In this document: one piece after another, positions 13,501 through 24,950 of the stretch | Layout of the letters: each line of letters begins with the position of its first letter | Numbering within the stretch: position 1 is the first letter of the stretch | Assembly (NCBI GenBank): GCA_030248135.1 | Contig: JASANC010003917.1 | Coordinates: forward strand, 152,443-216,442 | DNA length: 64,000 bases | Reading direction: 5' to 3' | From: Theristus sp. LFF4_11 | Lineage: Eukaryota; Nematoda; Chromadorea; Monhysterida; Xyalidae | Program-made: the position numbers and the translations under genes | The notes under the pieces: model-generated | Database searches by the model: none | What the model was told of the DNA's origin: nothing | Seen by the model: only the letters and a program-made list of their open reading frames with translations

Positions 13501-15450
13501 TTGGAAATTGGCGCGTTCGCAAAAGTCTGCCGTCCGCACGCAGCCTTGAAACGCAGTTCACACTCACTTTCATAAAACTGAGAGACACAACGACGCGTCC
13601 TACACAGCGTCCGCACCCGAGCGAGCCCGCACGATCGGCTAAATTGCGTCACTACCTTTGCCACCTGTTAGGCGATGAACAACAACACAGCAACCGAGTG
13701 AACGACGAAAACCGTGCGAGTGAAGCGAAGCGAACCGGTTGACTGGCGGCTGCGTCCGTGTTTCGCTCCAAGAACGAGCCGCACGGACACCGACAGAAGC
13801 GCACAATGCAATCGTAGCCCTTCTTCGCCCAGAGATTCGCGCGTCGCTGCGTGTCCGTCCAGTTGGAGTTGGCGCCGGCGCGCGAGCTCGTCTGGTGCTG
13901 CATCACCTGCGGCAAACAAGCAACACAAAAATGCGTGAAAAGGTCGATTTTCATTGAGACGCCACACACACAAACACAGAAACTGAATGCCGTTGGAACG
14001 GCAGTTCTGTTCGACCGACTGAATCTCAGTCTTTGTCAAACGTACAGAAAAGCACGACGACACCACATGTTTCGGTTATTTTGTATGCGTTCGAAAACAA
14101 CTGTTCACGTCTGTGGGTCTGTCTCCAGCGAGTTTTTGTCCAGCATACTGAGACGCTTCATATGCCAGCCCAAATCAGGCCAGAACGCAACCTTGACTAA
14201 GTAGTCCTCCCATTTCTCGAGGCAATCCGCGTGTATCCATCTGTTCTCGGTGCAGTTTGAGTTCTTGCATTGCAGCTCGATCGCTCCGGCCGGCGGTTTC
14301 TTTGTATCAATTGGTGTTTCTGAAAGCGGACAAAAATGACAGACAGAGACACAAACATCAAAAAGCTGATATCAATATCATTCTCAAGTTGTCGTTCGTG
14401 AGTCGTCGTCGTCACCCGTCACTCTATCCTGTATCTATCCTCGTGGTCAAAGTGGTAGCGCGTTATAGACTGTTGCTGTCTGTGTGTTTGTGGGGGACCG
14501 AGGTCCGAGACCGAACCCCTCCGAGACCGAGAGACACTTAAAATGACAAAACTTGAGTGCACGCGTAAAAACAGTCATAGTTGTTCTAGGGGGGGGGGGG
14601 CGCCCCCCAAAAAAATTTTTCGAATCTATCTCTATCGGACAGGTTTTTTTCGGCTCAGCTATTAAATTGACCAAAGTTGGCCATTTTTGCACGTAGTTCT
14701 TGAAAATTTTCCAAATTTTAGGTAAAATACGCGTTTATACTTGATTATTTTTAGTGTATTTTAAGCATTATTTTGCTGTTTTTATAGCTTTTTAGCGTTT
14801 TAGCTATCTATATCTATCAAATTTCAAAATTTTGACCGCCCCCCCAAATTTCCCAGCTATCTATCTGGAAAATTTGCTCCAGCGATCTACAGTCCATCTG
14901 GAAAATATATGCAACATGACGCAAACATGACGTCATGACCAACCAATCAGCGCTGAGAACACCTCATGATTAACCAATCAGCGCTGAGAGTTGCTGTGAC
15001 AAACCAATCAGCTAGTTGCATATATTAGCGAGATTGACAGTATATCGCCCCCCAGGCCCCAACCCCTTGGCTCTGGAACAACTATGAAAACAGCGCCCTA
15101 CTCGACGGCTTTTTGTACGCTTTTCTGAATTAGCCCTGGCTGGCTGAACAAAGATATCGCCACAAATTTCGTAAGTTACCACTGGCAGACCGCTTCTTCG
15201 GCCACAAAACTAGACTAGATGCAAGCAAACTGCACGATCACATTCACGCACTGTGTATGCAGCCTTTCTCGGACCACGGCGTATTCACGACACAGCCCGG
15301 CCCGAACGACGACGACGACGACGACGCCTCCGCATTGTTTTTGTTCTCCTTGTTCGCGTTCGTCGAGATCGACACGCTTGCACTTTTCTGACGCGCACTC
15401 TTTTTTCGCTCTGCCTCCGACAGTTTTGCGCCGCGGCTCTTTTTGCCCAT
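8527..15450 (-). CDS. Headcase (HECA)-like protein
   Basis: Ten exons: 15450-15252, 14319-14192, 13906-13736, 13137-12916, 12638-12332, 11306-11177, 11028-10845, 10575-10348, 10052-9281 and 8720-8527. All phases close, giving 844 aa. Residues 84-152 carry the Headcase N-terminal cysteine module: C84-x4-C89, then WIHADCLEKWEDY (94-106, with C99), LWAKKGYD (134-141) and CRCPC (147-151). This matches the family pattern CNNEHC...W-H-CF-WE...WTKKGYD...C-C-CG. I could not find the longer C-terminal Headcase domain of insect and human proteins. The C-terminal half is glutamine-rich: an 11-residue repeat in exon 5, a pure CAA-coded run in exon 8, and a coiled-coil-like stretch in exon 9. Headcase proteins are cytoplasmic regulators of proliferation and differentiation in flies. 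The start is the ATG giving MGKKSRGAKL. Family assignment is firm; the 3' half is novel to me. Confidence 0.85.
10451..10510 (-). repeat. Pure CAA (TTG) microsatellite coding polyglutamine
   Basis: About 20 uninterrupted TTG units on the plus strand lie in frame in exon 8 of the Headcase-like gene and encode a glutamine run followed by SPRNAEYDD. A pure single-codon run suggests length polymorphism. Confidence 0.9.
11922..12043. mobile_element. Short MITE, TGTTTGTTTAAACC-TIR family
   Basis: The left end TGTTTAAACCTGTCAC, running to TTTCGCAGAA, and the right end TTCTGCG with GGTTTAAACAAACC form inverted terminal repeats about 120 bp apart. The family recurs at 51340-51546 and 57278-60433, with solo ends at 24831-24866, 25424-25460 and 43227-43260. 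This copy lies in an intron of the Headcase-like gene. Confidence 0.65.
12430..12545 (-). repeat. 33-bp in-frame tandem repeat in Headcase-like exon 5
   Basis: The 33-bp unit recurs about 3.5 times, nearly identically, and encodes the 11-residue repeat TVAASNQSQQQ. Because 33 is a multiple of three, copy-number changes keep the frame. Confidence 0.9.
14437..15168 (+). repeat. SINE-like element split by later insertion
   Basis: The head with TCCTCGTGG and GTGGTAGCGCGTTA (14437-14510) and the tail from GAAAACAGCGCCCTACTCGA to CATTTGTGGCGATATC on the reverse strand (about 15085-15168) match the two halves of the SINE-like copies at 35454-35620 and 1838-2009. About 570 bp separates them here, including a MITE (14890-15040) and a G/C homopolymer run near 14590. 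The spacer contains no coding exon. Confidence 0.5.
14890..15040. mobile_element. TA-flanked MITE (CAGTCCATCTGG end)
   Basis: Starts TA-CAGTCCATCTGG and ends ATTGACAG-TA. The interior has ATATGCAAC near the left end, GTTGCATAT near the right end, and repeated ACCAATCAGCGCTGAGA. A second copy lies at 35983-36124. TA flanks suggest mobilisation by a Tc1/mariner-type transposase. Confidence 0.6.
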
Positions 15451-15677
15451 TTTTCGTCGAATCGTCGTTTTACTATTCACGTTCGTTTCAGTTTTTGATT
15501 TGCTTTGTTAATTCGGATCCTGAGTGAAAAAAAGAAAGTGATTTACTTTTACATGTGAAAGTTTAAGTAAAGCAGTTGCACGCTGGCTGCCCGGCCAGTG
15601 CCATCCGAGCCGAGAACTGAAATCTACAAAAATTAAAACTGAAAATAGAAAATTGGAAAGCAAATGGCACCAGCGTA

Positions 15678-16410
15678 GGGTTGTTAAAAAAAACAAAAAT
15701 CGTCATTTTTGTTTTTTTTTTTTTTTTAAATTTTTTTTTTTAAAAAAAAAATTTCAAAAATCAAAGTTGTCCTAAATCAATCACGGAGTCCGAAGAACCA
15801 CATATGATATGCAAGCGCCTCCCGAATGACTCCCATATGACGGAACTTTGCAGATTTTGTTTTGGTGACCTCAATTACCCCTTTTCCAAACCGTCACCAT
15901 GCCTCTTCTTGTGTTTTGACCTCCAAAACGTCACTAATTGTCCCCAGCTAAACTAATGCTAAAGTGAAGACAAACATACCGCCTTGAAATTCGATCAATT
16001 CTTCTGATGGTGTTGCGACGACACGACACGAAGCAGCAAGCAACCAGACAACGTAGCGCTTGCAAACGGAGCAGCGAGCACAATCGGACGCTCTGCGAGG
16101 CGAATCGTCACCTTATCTGCATCGGAAATGGTAGGCCAAGCTTTGGGACGCTCAAAAACTTCATCGCAGATGTTGTCGTAGCCTAAAATCAGTCGGTAAA
16201 ACGGCCCAAAATCGACTGCTAAAGGTTTTACGAGGTATAATCAAAGAAAATTTTTGTTGAACTTTCGAAAAATTTTGCCAAAATTGAGGTTTTCAGAGCA
16301 TATTAGAGGAAAATTTTTCGAATTTTTTTTTAAAAAAAAAAAATCGGCATTTTTGTTTTTTTTTTAATCACTTTTTTTTAAAAAAAAAATTTTCATTTTT
16401 GTTTAACAAC
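15678..16410. mobile_element. TIR element with AGGGTTGTT ends
   Basis: Starts GTAGGGTTGTTAAA and ends TTTAACAACCCTAC, with poly-T/poly-A blocks just inside both ends. No open frame of note lies within. Part of its interior (GGAGTCCGAA followed by CATATGA) reappears inverted near 21600-21690, so a second, rearranged copy is likely there. Confidence 0.6.
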
Positions 16411-16554
16411 CCTACACCAGCGCTCGAAGCCGAAGGAGACCGGACCGGGTCCCGGGAGCGGGGCACGGGACGGACGCCTCATTTTATTTATTGTCAACGG
16501 ATTTTGAATTTGGATGGAGAAAAATTAAGGAACAGGAAAGAATTTGGGTTTATA

Positions 16555-18592
16555 CAGTCGAACTCACTAAAATGTGGAATCAGCTGATTGGTCGACCGAG
16601 CGGAGGCTGCTCACACTCGGCACCGTTCTTTTTTCGTGGATTTGGATTTTATTGAAACGTGTTTCTTTTGAATGAGTGTGAATTTCCATCACCGTTTTCA
16701 TGCTAAAAATAAACTCAAATGGTTGGAGAACAGCGAAATTCATTTTTTTTATTCAACAGCTCAAAATGCATTTTTTTACTGACGACGACGACGACGACGT
16801 CGTCGCTTAATTTTTACGTGTGAACTGAAAGACAAAAGCCTGAAATGAGTGCGCTGTGTAGCCAGCTGAAGGGGGTTTCATTCCTAGCTGACCGATCGAC
16901 ATGCGTCCGCAATTTAAAAAATGCGTTTTGACTTCGCGGACGACGACGACACGACGACGGCTTTGCTTTCATTTTTCACTAGCCAATTGACCCGAGCGTA
17001 TGGGGCTTAATCAATGCCAAGCCTTTTTGGTGAAGTGGCATTGACTTAGAAAGAAAAAACAGTAACGTTTACTGAATAATAACCCTGAAGAAAATTTACC
17101 TTGTGCTGCCGTGAAGTCGCCTACAATACAATATTTTTGATGTATTTGAAAATAAATAAAAATGCGAAGTTTATGATTTTGCTATTTTTACCCGTTTACC
17201 CTAACCGAAGGCAAGCCTTTTTGTAAGTGAAGTAAAATTGAATAAAAAATATAAAAACTAACGTTTTTTTCATTTACCCGTTTTAAAAAGCTAATGCTTC
17301 TTTTACCCGTTTACCTAAGCCAAGCCTTTTTTGCAAAGTAAAAATGCGAAGTTTATGATTTTGCTATTTTCACCCGTTCACCCTAACCTAAGTCAAGCCT
17401 TTTTGTATGTGAAGTAAGATTGAATAAAAAAATATAAAAATTAACGTTTTTTTCATTAAAAACAACCCGTTTTAAAAAGCTAATGCTTCTTTTACCCGGT
17501 TACCCTAACTTAAGCCAAGCCTTTTTTCTAAAATGAAAATGAATTGAAGAAACAAAAAAGTGACGTTTATAATTTCGTTTTGCAGTCATTGCTTCTTTTT
17601 ACCCGTTTACCCCAACATGACCCTAACATTTGGCAAAGTGAAAATGAATGGTAAATACCATTTCGACCTAATTAAAAAACTAACTTTTTTCAGAGACGGT
17701 TTTGTTACATCTTTCGCAGTCGCTCGTCAAGTTTTGAGCAGCAACAATTGCCAGTTGCCCATCGTGCGTTACGTTGAAATTATCGCGCATAAACCATGGA
17801 GTATCAATTTGAAAATGAAACATGGAGTATCAATTTCAATGAAATTTACTTGTTTTGAATCCAAAGTTCAACTTGCAATGCCGATGTCGATGTGCGTTTT
17901 GCAACCCGATTTTTAAAACAAAAAAGTTCAAACTTTTTTCAAAGACGGTTTTGTTACATCTTTCCCAGTCGATCATCAAGTTTTGATCAGCCACCGCTTT
18001 CATTTGCCTATGCTGCGCCGAACTGTCTCTGTTGACCAAAGAGTATCATGATGACTCCAGCTATGAAGAGCGACGTTTTGAGAAAACAATCTCAACTGGC
18101 ATTAATAAAAAATAGGTAAAGGAAATTGATATGGAATTTTTTTAAGTAGCAAAAAAGGGCGCCAATTCAAATTGCAAAAAAGTGCCACGCACAGACACAC
18201 AGACACTTTGTAAATTTAATAATATAGATTTTTTCGTTTTCAAGTTGTTTTTGGTAAGCTGCTGTGTTCATTTACTTGGTGCACGCAGCAAACCATGCAC
18301 AGCTCACTCCTTTCAGGCTTTTATTTACCAGTCCACACGCAAAAATTAAGCGACGACGTCGTCGTCGTCATTAAACAAAAAATACATTTTGAGTTGAGCT
18401 GTGGAATAAAAATTTTCTAAATTTCGCGGTCTCTAACCTTTGAGTTTATTTTTAGCACAAAAAGGGTGCTGGAAATTCATAAAAACACGTTTCAATAAAA
18501 TCCAAATCCACGAAAAAAGAACGGTGCGGAGTGTGAGCAGCCTCCGCTCGGTCGACCAATCAGCTGATTCCACATTTTAGTGAGTTCGACTG
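16555..18592. mobile_element. 2-kb non-autonomous element with long inverted repeats
   Basis: Ends are TA-CAGTCGAACTCACTAAAATG and its complement finishing GAGTTCGACTG-TA. The inverted repeats extend roughly 250-300 bp inward, through ATCAGCTGATTGGTCGACCG and GAACGGTGC, to a GAC-rich palindrome (GACGACGTCGTCGTC). The middle has several copies of a 150-170 bp unit with AAGCCTTTTT and TTTACCCGTTTACCCTAAC. No transposase is visible. The small MITEs at 25971-26141 and 44325-44492 share its termini. Confidence 0.75.
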
Positions 18593-20100
18593 TACCTAAT
18601 ATGTTAAAAAAACAACCAATCATCACTTAACGCGCAGGCGCAGCAACCTCCTCCATTATTTAAATTTAGGGTCCTGCACGGAAAAACTGTACACGACACT
18701 ACGGTAGCTCAAAAAACAATATTGAGGATTCAAAAAATATGCTTTTTTTCAAATATCAACAGAACAAATTAATGCTGAGAAAGATATTGCGCTCTCAAGA
18801 CATTGAATTCGACATTCGAGTACCGCATTGTACTGCGACAACTGACTAATATTTCAACAACTCGTCGCGTTCATGGCTGAACCTCAGTACTGTATCCTTC
18901 ATGTTATGCACTAATCGGGTTCCTCCAGCACGTCATAGCAAAAATAAGTTCGAGCAAGAAGAAAATTTATGAAGCTGACAACTTATTTGCCCAAAAAAGC
19001 GTGATAAAATGCCAAAGTTCGTGTAATTTCTGCCAATTTTTTGGTGTTCCGCAGAACTTCACAGCTTGTTGCTTCCGAAACATTGAAAAATCACCACAGT
19101 ACTTACTTCGCGCCATGAACACGTCGCAGTATTTCAAGCAAACCTGGCACGTACACTGTATATTCATTTACTGAGAGCCCCGATTGATAAAACTCGATTT
19201 CTCGCACCAAATATTCAACACGCAAACCCAACCCGAAAAAGATTTACAACAAAAAAATTGTGTGGAAAAACGCAAACATCATGATTCGTCCGTCGCATGA
19301 CGCTAACGCACAGAAACTGTGAAAATAAATCGGGTTTTGGTGTGATCAGAAACCAGCTTCAAATAAAGTAAAACAAAACACAACGTGGCGGAGGAAAGGG
19401 ACAAAAACGAATAAATTTCATTTTTTTATCATTCAAATTTCAATCCTTTACCATTTTTAAATTCAACGGAAAACTCAGCAGATTGAGTTCACAAACATAC
19501 AATGACAACTAACCCTGAATTACAATAACGCCATAGCAACAACACAAATTGTGATAATAAATGGAGACCAAAAAATGAACATAATTCTTCTTGCGTACAC
19601 GCAAACACACACGAATCAAACGTACCAGACAAACACAGGACTCTGGCTGCTGCTGCTGTTGCAGGGTGTGCGCCTGGGCGGGCTGTGCCGTTTGCCTTTC
19701 CTGGTTAGTCCCGTTGCGCGACACAGATATCAGGGTAGCTGCCCGCGAATTTAAAAGCACATTAAACATCACACACGTCTCCGGTCCTCGTCAGCTTTGT
19801 ATCGATCAGACTGAAAAACTGGTCACAAAAAAACGTGGTCGTATTTTAACGACCTACTATTTGATCATCATGAAGGCGGCAAATGAGCTTTGTTCTGAAA
19901 GTGGCACAAACAAAACACAGGGAACAAAGGGTTTTTGAGGACATGCGGCTGTTTTGAAACCGTTACGCCCTTTTTGGGCGTTTGAATAAATTTTAAAACG
20001 GTGAGTCAACAAAACGACTGGTTCTAAACCGGTTTTCACAAGCACAAAACCTTTTTAGCCGTCTACATCTGTTACTTATTTTATTATACAGATAGAATTT
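18593..20100. other. intergenic, no gene recognised
   Basis: AT-rich spacer. A Q-rich minus-strand frame near 19600-19770 (QAHTLQQQQQPES) is the only coding-like trace. I could not connect it to other exons. Confidence 0.4.
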
Positions 20101-20623
20101 TTAACTGGCATCATAAAGCTTCTGAGAACGGTCGTCTACTTTTTTGGCATTGGTCGTGGCCGCATATAAAGGCGTTGTTTTCGTTGTGTTTTGGGCCACT
20201 CTGCCAATTCGTGTTTCTTTGGATTGTGTTCTTTCTGAATAGCGTAGTAACGGTCTGTTTGAGAAGTAACAGCACGTAAATATAGATGGAACCGAGAACA
20301 AGGAAACTGGTTGTGTAATATTGGATAGCAACGTAATCATCAGGCCGCACACAACTGTAACCAACCCTAAACAATGAACGTATGAATTCAATTCAGTATG
20401 AACGCTTGAGGCCGCGACTCGGAGAAAGTTCGTTGGATTCAAAACCATTGCGCCGTACATGGTGGACACTTCAGATTGATAATAAATGCAATAAATACAC
20501 CATAAAAACGTTATTTTGTCAGGCAAAACGCAAACTTTTTCACAGGGCTATCCAATGCGGAAAGTAGAAGTCTTCACCGTTGTACTGTCGCTCCAGCGAT
20601 GAGTTCGGAACGGCAAATTGTTC
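20101..20623 (-). CDS. Possible membrane-protein exons, incomplete
   Basis: A minus-strand block 20623-20544, after acceptor CAACTTCAG, encodes EQFAVPNSSLERQYNGEDFY and then FPHWIA, with a GTGAAA donor. Further left, after ACATTGTTTAG, one frame gives a hydrophobic helix (YYTTSFLVLGSIYIYVLLLL) ending at a stop at 20111; another frame ends at 20101. Phases between blocks were not resolved, and the upstream side runs into the low-complexity block at 20918-21520. I do not recognise the family. It could be a broken or misassembled four-TM protein gene. Confidence 0.3.
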
Positions 20624-20917
20624 CTGAAGTTGTGGTTACCGATTTTGCAATTTATGGGAAAGTCCAAAAGCCAAAACAATATTCCTGCTGGTGGGTGGAT
20701 TTTACCTCGTGTATTTTTTAATGTTGCAAATTTGTGTTCTCGACACAAACACACTGGCACTGACCACTCCAACCAAGCACAGCGACACACTGCAGCGGTG
20801 CCTTACATACTTCGGCTCTTGGTTTTAGGTGAAAAGAGAAACGTCAGTTTTTTGCCTTGTGGGATGCGGACTGACACCGCGAGTGCTGGACCGGGTCGGT
20901 TTTGCGGGGCCGAAAAG

Positions 20918-21530
20918 AGGAAGGGCGACCGGGGCGGGCCGGGGCGCACCCCCCCCCCCCGGCACAAGAAAAAATACGGGGGGGGCGGGCCGGCGGGGGG
21001 CAACGAGCGACCGCGGGGCCGGGGCCCGCGCGCCGGGCGGGACACAAAAAAAAAACCCCCGACGCGGGGGGGGGGCGGCCGGGCCAAAAAAAAAACACAC
21101 AAAAAACAGACCCACAAATAGTCACACACCCACACAAAAAAAAACACAGAAGGGGGCCCCGCGGGGGTGAGGCGGAGACCAGTTAAAATATAAATTATAG
21201 AAGACCGGCGGCGGGAGAAGGAAAAGGAGAAAAAAAAAAAAAAAAATTATATTTTTTTAATTAAATTAAAAAATTATAATTAATTTTTTTAGTGTGGAAA
21301 AGGCCTTGGCAATTTGACAAAAAATTAAAAAAATTATTTATTTTTGGTGGGCGGGGGGGGGTGGATATGGTGGGGGGGGGGGGGGGGGGGGAGGGGCACA
21401 ACCCAGAGCGGAGAGGGGAAAAGAACAAAAACACACCTACCTTCAGGGGCACCCGCGGGGCGGGGGGGGCCGGGGGCGCGGGCCCCGGGGGCCGGTGGGG
21501 TGGTGGGGGGGTGAATTGAGAGGCAAAACA
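20918..21530. other. Homopolymer-rich low-complexity block, possible sequence artefact
   Basis: The composition changes abruptly to long runs of G, C and A, such as runs of ten or more C or G, pure A tracts and GGGGCGGGCCGGGG-like strings, unlike anything else in the window. It contains no motif or splice-bounded exon. The open frames predicted here are by-products of the runs. Confidence 0.6.
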
Positions 21531-21748
21531 CGAGACGTGATGTTGTCGGTGGGAAAATGGGGTCGCCGAAACCAAGTCTGAAATTTTCACCCTCCTCCCA
21601 TATGAGTGGGGGTCATATGGTAAGTCGGTGGCTCCTCATATGGTGATATTCGGACTCCCTGAAAAATTCTGAACAACTTTCATTAAAAAAAATTTAAAAA
21701 AAATTTTTTTAAAGAAAAAAAATAGAAAATTTTTTTTTCTTGACATCT

Positions 21749-23648
21749 CTAGGCAGAACTCAGAAAACTTTCTTCGAAGTACTGCAATTCAAACCACACG
21801 GCACACAAACACAGTGAATGGTCAATTATGAGTATGAAAACATTTCGAGCTTCTTGTGCAAATCGACTAACCACAATCAGAATGCGTTTCAGTTTCAGTT
21901 TGCGATTTTCGGAATGTGTTCAGCATATTTCGAAACTGTTTCTCAAATCACGCCACTGTGCAACAAAACACGAAGGTTGTTTTCGTGGTAAGATGTGTCA
22001 GTGTTAGATGTTTTTTACAGTGATCAATTGTCGTGTTGCCTCACTCACTTGATAAGTTGTGATTCCATTTGCCAGAAAAGCACCCCACCATCCAAACGTG
22101 CCAGTTGACATGATCGTATGATTGCAAGTGGCGAGGACACACAGGTCAACTTCGGCCGGTTGACTTGGCAAAACTGTGACGTCCACCGCGTTTGGTGCCG
22201 CCGCTTTGTTCCACCAGAGTTCGTCACCGACGATTAAGAAATGTATGCAACTTGTTGCTGAGTTGTGTAACCTGGCGATTTTGAAAGCAAGCGCGTGTGG
22301 AAAAAAAATTAAATTTTAACTTTTATTAAAATGCTGTGACGCTACCTCATAAATCGTGAATTTTTTTTAATGTTTGCGAAAAAAAATATTCCGATTTTTC
22401 TCGGAGTCCAAGGAACTGTTCTTCACTGACCTTTGTCGAAAATATTTGATCGCTTTATGCAGATACTCCTTAGTGGCAGGTTCGTATTCATTGTCCCAGG
22501 TCATATCGCCCCGTCTCATGTGAGCACCGATCAAAGTGCACCGATCTGCGGACGTGCTTCTTGCGGTTCGAATTGCGTCAGCGACGATTTTTTGACATTG
22601 TCGTCGAACGCTCTGAAAATGCCCAAACAAAACACATTTCTGTGTGCAGCAAACATTGATTTGCGAAAAAAATACTTTACAAAAACAAGAATTTGGAACC
22701 TTTTTAAAGCGGAACTCCGCGTTTCGCACAATGTGCTCGATGGAACTGAAGTACCGCCAACTTTGCAAGTATCCACTCAGCATGTAGTTGCGCTGCGTAT
22801 TCGCCCTCAAACTGTCCAAAAGTTCGCGATTGAATCGACAACAGGGTCCGGTGTCGAAATCGGTCCACTTTTTATTGTGCTTTCCACGTGAACGAGGCAT
22901 TATTCGCTTGACCAGAGTTAGACTGTCGAACGCAACTAACAGTTGTTGCCAATGGGTGCCGCGTAATTCCGCTCGTCGGTTGCTGGAATGAGCCAAGCCA
23001 ATCAGTGAAGCGTACAAAAACATTTGATTCCCGAGGCGGCCAGCAGTTTCGGTTGAAATCGACGTTTGAGCGTTCTGCATTTTTCTTGAAAAGAAACACG
23101 CAAACGCTGAGTTTCAGAGTGACGGAGGGCTTTTGGGTTTATTAATCAGACAAATCACACCAAGTTTGTGACTAAAATTAGAGAAAATGTTGACTTGTAG
23201 CAAATACGTATCGTTGAATGTTGACTGAACGTTCAATTCAACACTTTTCTACCCATCCATTTTATTTCGCAAAAAGCACGAAACTACGATAAAACTGTAT
23301 GAGTACTTTTGTGTTTTAGTGTCTCTCTCGTGGTTTCAATGCTGAAAATATCACCGTTTTCTTGCCATTGCTAAATTTCAAACAGACGGACAGCAAGAAC
23401 CGCATCATTCCTGAACTTGAAGTTTGCAATTTCTGAAACTCAGCCCTTGCTAAATCGAGCTGCTGCTCGTGCACTATGCAGTGATCGAAATCGTCAATGA
23501 TGGCTTCCGAATCCGTTGAAGTGTTACGCCACATGATTTGGAACAAACTTCGAATCACTTTCATTGGTTTTTCCGTCAGAAAGCTCGCACCGATGAAACA
23601 AATGAAAACGAGAGAACCGAAACGTTTCTGCTGATTGGTGCATCGCAT
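21749..23648 (-). CDS. GT11 alpha-1,2-fucosyltransferase-like
   Basis: Five exons: 23648-23388, 23074-22700, 22612-22431, 22250-22049 and 21781-21749. Phases close, giving about 350 aa, the usual size of the family. The N-terminus is a short cytoplasmic tail (MRCTNQQKRFG) followed by a hydrophobic signal anchor (SLVFICFIGASFLT), as in Golgi type II enzymes. Three GT11 hallmarks are visible: GRLGNQMFLYASLIGLA (exon 2, near residues 98-114), the HxRRGD donor-binding motif as AHMRRGDMTW (exon 3), and STGTFGWWGAFLANG (exon 4). The enzyme is expected to transfer fucose from GDP-fucose in alpha-1,2 linkage to galactose on glycans. Nematode genomes often carry many GT11 paralogues. The exon 1 donor and the 11-codon last exon are the least certain parts. 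Confidence 0.85.
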
Positions 23649-24950
23649 ACCGGCAGGCGGGCGCTACTTCAAAATCAGCGTTTTTCTGCAACGAAATTTC
23701 AGTTGAAAATTGTAGTTTTTCAACTCAGACTGAACAAGTGGCAATTCTGGAGTCTGCCAGAATGTCAGAGCAACTGCAACACTGTTGTTTTTTTGCCATC
23801 CGGTTCGGCGGACCACTTTCAAACAGAATAATCAAATTCAAAAGAATTAACCAAACACTGTCTGGTATTTTTGCGAATTCAAGCTTGTGTGTGCTGTGGG
23901 CCAGTCGGGCACTTGTTGCTCTGGCAACAATAGACTTTTCATGTTCGTGTATGGACCAATATTGAATGTTTGGCATTTGGAGTTTCCTTCAGAGGTCCTC
24001 TGTTACATTCTTGTGATTCGGAACGACACTGATAAAAAGTACAGAAAAAACATGTGTTCAAAAATACACTTTCTGAGACATGGTTGCATGAACAAAAAAC
24101 ATGACAAAGTTTGACAACAATTTGTTAGAAAAGCGCAATATGAAAACCATTGTACTGACAAGCCGTGTTCTTCACATTAACATTAATGAATCATGAATGA
24201 GCAACATTTCATGTAATATTTAAAATAAATTGTACAATAGATAGTACATTTTTGTAGATTATCGAACTCATAGGTGATTTGAACTCGAATCGATAATCAT
24301 TTGTGTGTGTATGTGTGCTTTAAGAAAGTTGAGCCTCATGGTTGCATAAAACTTTGTGCACAATCAGAAACGCACAGCAAAATCAGCATCAAAAAGTTTT
24401 TAAAAATATGGCGTGTTGTGTTTGGTGTCGATTGCATGAGTTTGGATTTGTGTTGAACCATCTCAAAATTTTAACTCAATATTGAATAATTCAAAAAATC
24501 CGTTTTCTATGTGCAACGCTCTTTGATGAAAACACGGAAATGTTTATTTAAGGCACAAATCAATAATCAAGCAGCGTTTGAAAAGCAATTTATGCAGTTT
24601 TTGTTCTTTATTTGATGTCTTCAAAAATTGAAAAAAAATCACACGATGATTGATTAAAGTTTGCCCGGAAAATGCAAAAAACAAGTACTTTGGTTATTTT
24701 TTCAATTTTCTGCTTCGATTTTCTGCAAATCTGAAATTATGGAAAAAAATCACATAAAAATAGTGTTTCATTTCAACCAAACGCGGTACAATTTTTCGTC
24801 GTACAGTAATTCAAAATTACTCATGCTCTGTATATTCTGCGAAAAAGCGACAAGTTTAAACAAACATACTTTGCACTTTTTTGCCTTTCTCGGGCTAATT
24901 GTGTTCTGTTTCTCAGCTGGCTCATGGTAATTTTTATCAAAACAAATTAT
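23649..24950. other. intergenic, no gene recognised
   Basis: AT-rich spacer between the fucosyltransferase start and the MARVEL gene stop. It holds a solo end of the TGTTTGTTTAAACC MITE family at 24831-24866 and no supported coding exon. Confidence 0.5.

Noticed and set aside
20803..21590. Several overlapping Pro/Arg/Gly-rich open frames
   Set aside because: They arise from the homopolymer-rich block and are open on both strands simultaneously.
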